6,821 nucleotides of DNA from Synergistota bacterium (GTDB lineage Bacteria > Synergistota > JAGHAJ01): contig JAGHAJ010000067.1 in assembly GCA_021161545.1 (NCBI GenBank), positions 1 through 6,821 of the forward strand, given 5' to 3'. Below, in pieces: positions 6,336 to 6,821 of this stretch. Positions within the stretch are counted from its first letter, which is position 1. Each line of letters opens with the position of its first letter. Both the position numbers and the translations under genes were made by a program. The notes beneath the pieces are model-generated. The model was not told the DNA's origin, ran no database searches, and saw nothing but the letters and a program-made list of their open reading frames with translations.

Positions 6336-6821
6336 CAGAAATCTCCCTTCATTACTATATCCTCAGCCACTCTATAGGACCTCTCCACCATAGAAATAAC
6401 AGCATCTTCAGATACATCCCTATCTTCATCCCACATCTGCTCTACAGTCCTCCTAACCACTTCAAATACCTCTAAAAACCCTATTCTTCCCTCAAGAAAT
6501 GCCCTTACTGCCAATTCATCGGCACCTATAAAGGCAGCAGGTAATAATCCTCCCTTCTTTCCCACCTCGTAGCCAAGGGAAAGCATGGGGAAGCTCTCCA
6601 AATCAGGTTCTTCGAAAGAAAGAATCCCATCTAACCTTAAATAAAGTCTATCTGCAACCTTCCTCCTTTTTGGGTAAAAAAGTGCATAGTGGACGGGCAA
6701 CCTCATATCCGTCACACCTGCAAGCATCTTGATACTACCATCCTCAAACTCTACCATACCATGCACAATACTCTGAGGATGCACCATTACCTTTATATGC
6801 TCATAGTCTATGCCGAAAATC
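6335..6821 (-). CDS. dxr: 1-deoxy-D-xylulose 5-phosphate reductoisomerase (3' part; runs off the right edge)
   Basis: DXR converts DXP to 2-C-methyl-D-erythritol 4-phosphate with NADPH, the first committed step of the MEP pathway that IspG nearly completes. About 161 C-terminal codons are present. The frame is open to the window edge, beginning FGIDYEHIKVMVHPQSIVHG, so the Met at 6787 is internal and not a start. The segment HPQSIVHGMVEFEDGSIK, then TDMRLPVHYALFYP, is the diagnostic DXR core, followed by the helical C-terminal domain. The usual NAANEVAV-type segment reads IGADELAV here, a modest divergence. The catalytic metal-binding and NADPH-binding parts lie beyond the right edge. The stop TGA overlaps the rseP ATG by one base. 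Confidence 0.95.
   Translation of the reverse strand, partial: IFGIDYEHIKVMVHPQSIVHGMVEFEDGSIKMLAGVTDMRLPVHYALFYPKRRKVADRLYLRLDGILSFEEPDLESFPMLSLGYEVGKKGGLLPAAFIGADELAVRAFLEGRIGFLEVFEVVRRTVEQMWDEDRDVSEDAVISMVERSYRVAEDIVMKGDF

Overview
The window is a compact bacterial segment in which every gene lies on the minus strand, so it reads from right to left. In transcription order it holds: the 3' part of dxr (cut by the right edge), a site-2 intramembrane protease (rseP), ispG, proS, an AcoR-like regulator of the bacterial enhancer-binding-protein (bEBP) family, and the 5' part of an acetoin/pyruvate dehydrogenase E1 alpha gene (acoA-like, cut by the left edge). No RNA gene, mobile element, CRISPR array or long repeat was seen.

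The order dxr-rseP-ispG-proS is a well-known housekeeping arrangement in Clostridia-like and related anaerobic bacteria. It combines two steps of the MEP isoprenoid pathway, the envelope protease and prolyl-tRNA synthetase. Base composition is moderately AT-rich, with many ATA (Ile) and AGA/AGG (Arg) codons. This fits a Firmicutes- or Synergistota-like anaerobe, possibly thermophilic, but the window cannot fix the taxon.

The first five genes are packed tightly. dxr and rseP overlap by one base (TGATG). The ispG Shine-Dalgarno overlaps the rseP stop. ispG and proS overlap by about 11 bp, with the proS Shine-Dalgarno inside the end of ispG. The regulator's Shine-Dalgarno overlaps the proS stop. 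The regulator therefore looks like the tail of the housekeeping transcription unit. It is followed by a gap of about 130 bp carrying a sigma70-type promoter with an extended -10, then the acoA-like gene with a strong Shine-Dalgarno.

The most interesting item is the regulator. It keeps the full AcoR layout (GAF-like, PAS, AAA+, Fis-type helix-turn-helix) and an intact reading frame. Its AAA+ domain, however, lacks the GAFTGA loop that contacts sigma54, has Asn in place of the Walker B Glu, and lacks both arginine-finger residues. The promoter of the adjacent dehydrogenase gene correspondingly looks sigma70-type, and no -24/-12 element was found. Together these suggest a former sigma54 activator that now works as a ligand-responsive DNA-binding regulator independent of sigma54 and ATP hydrolysis.
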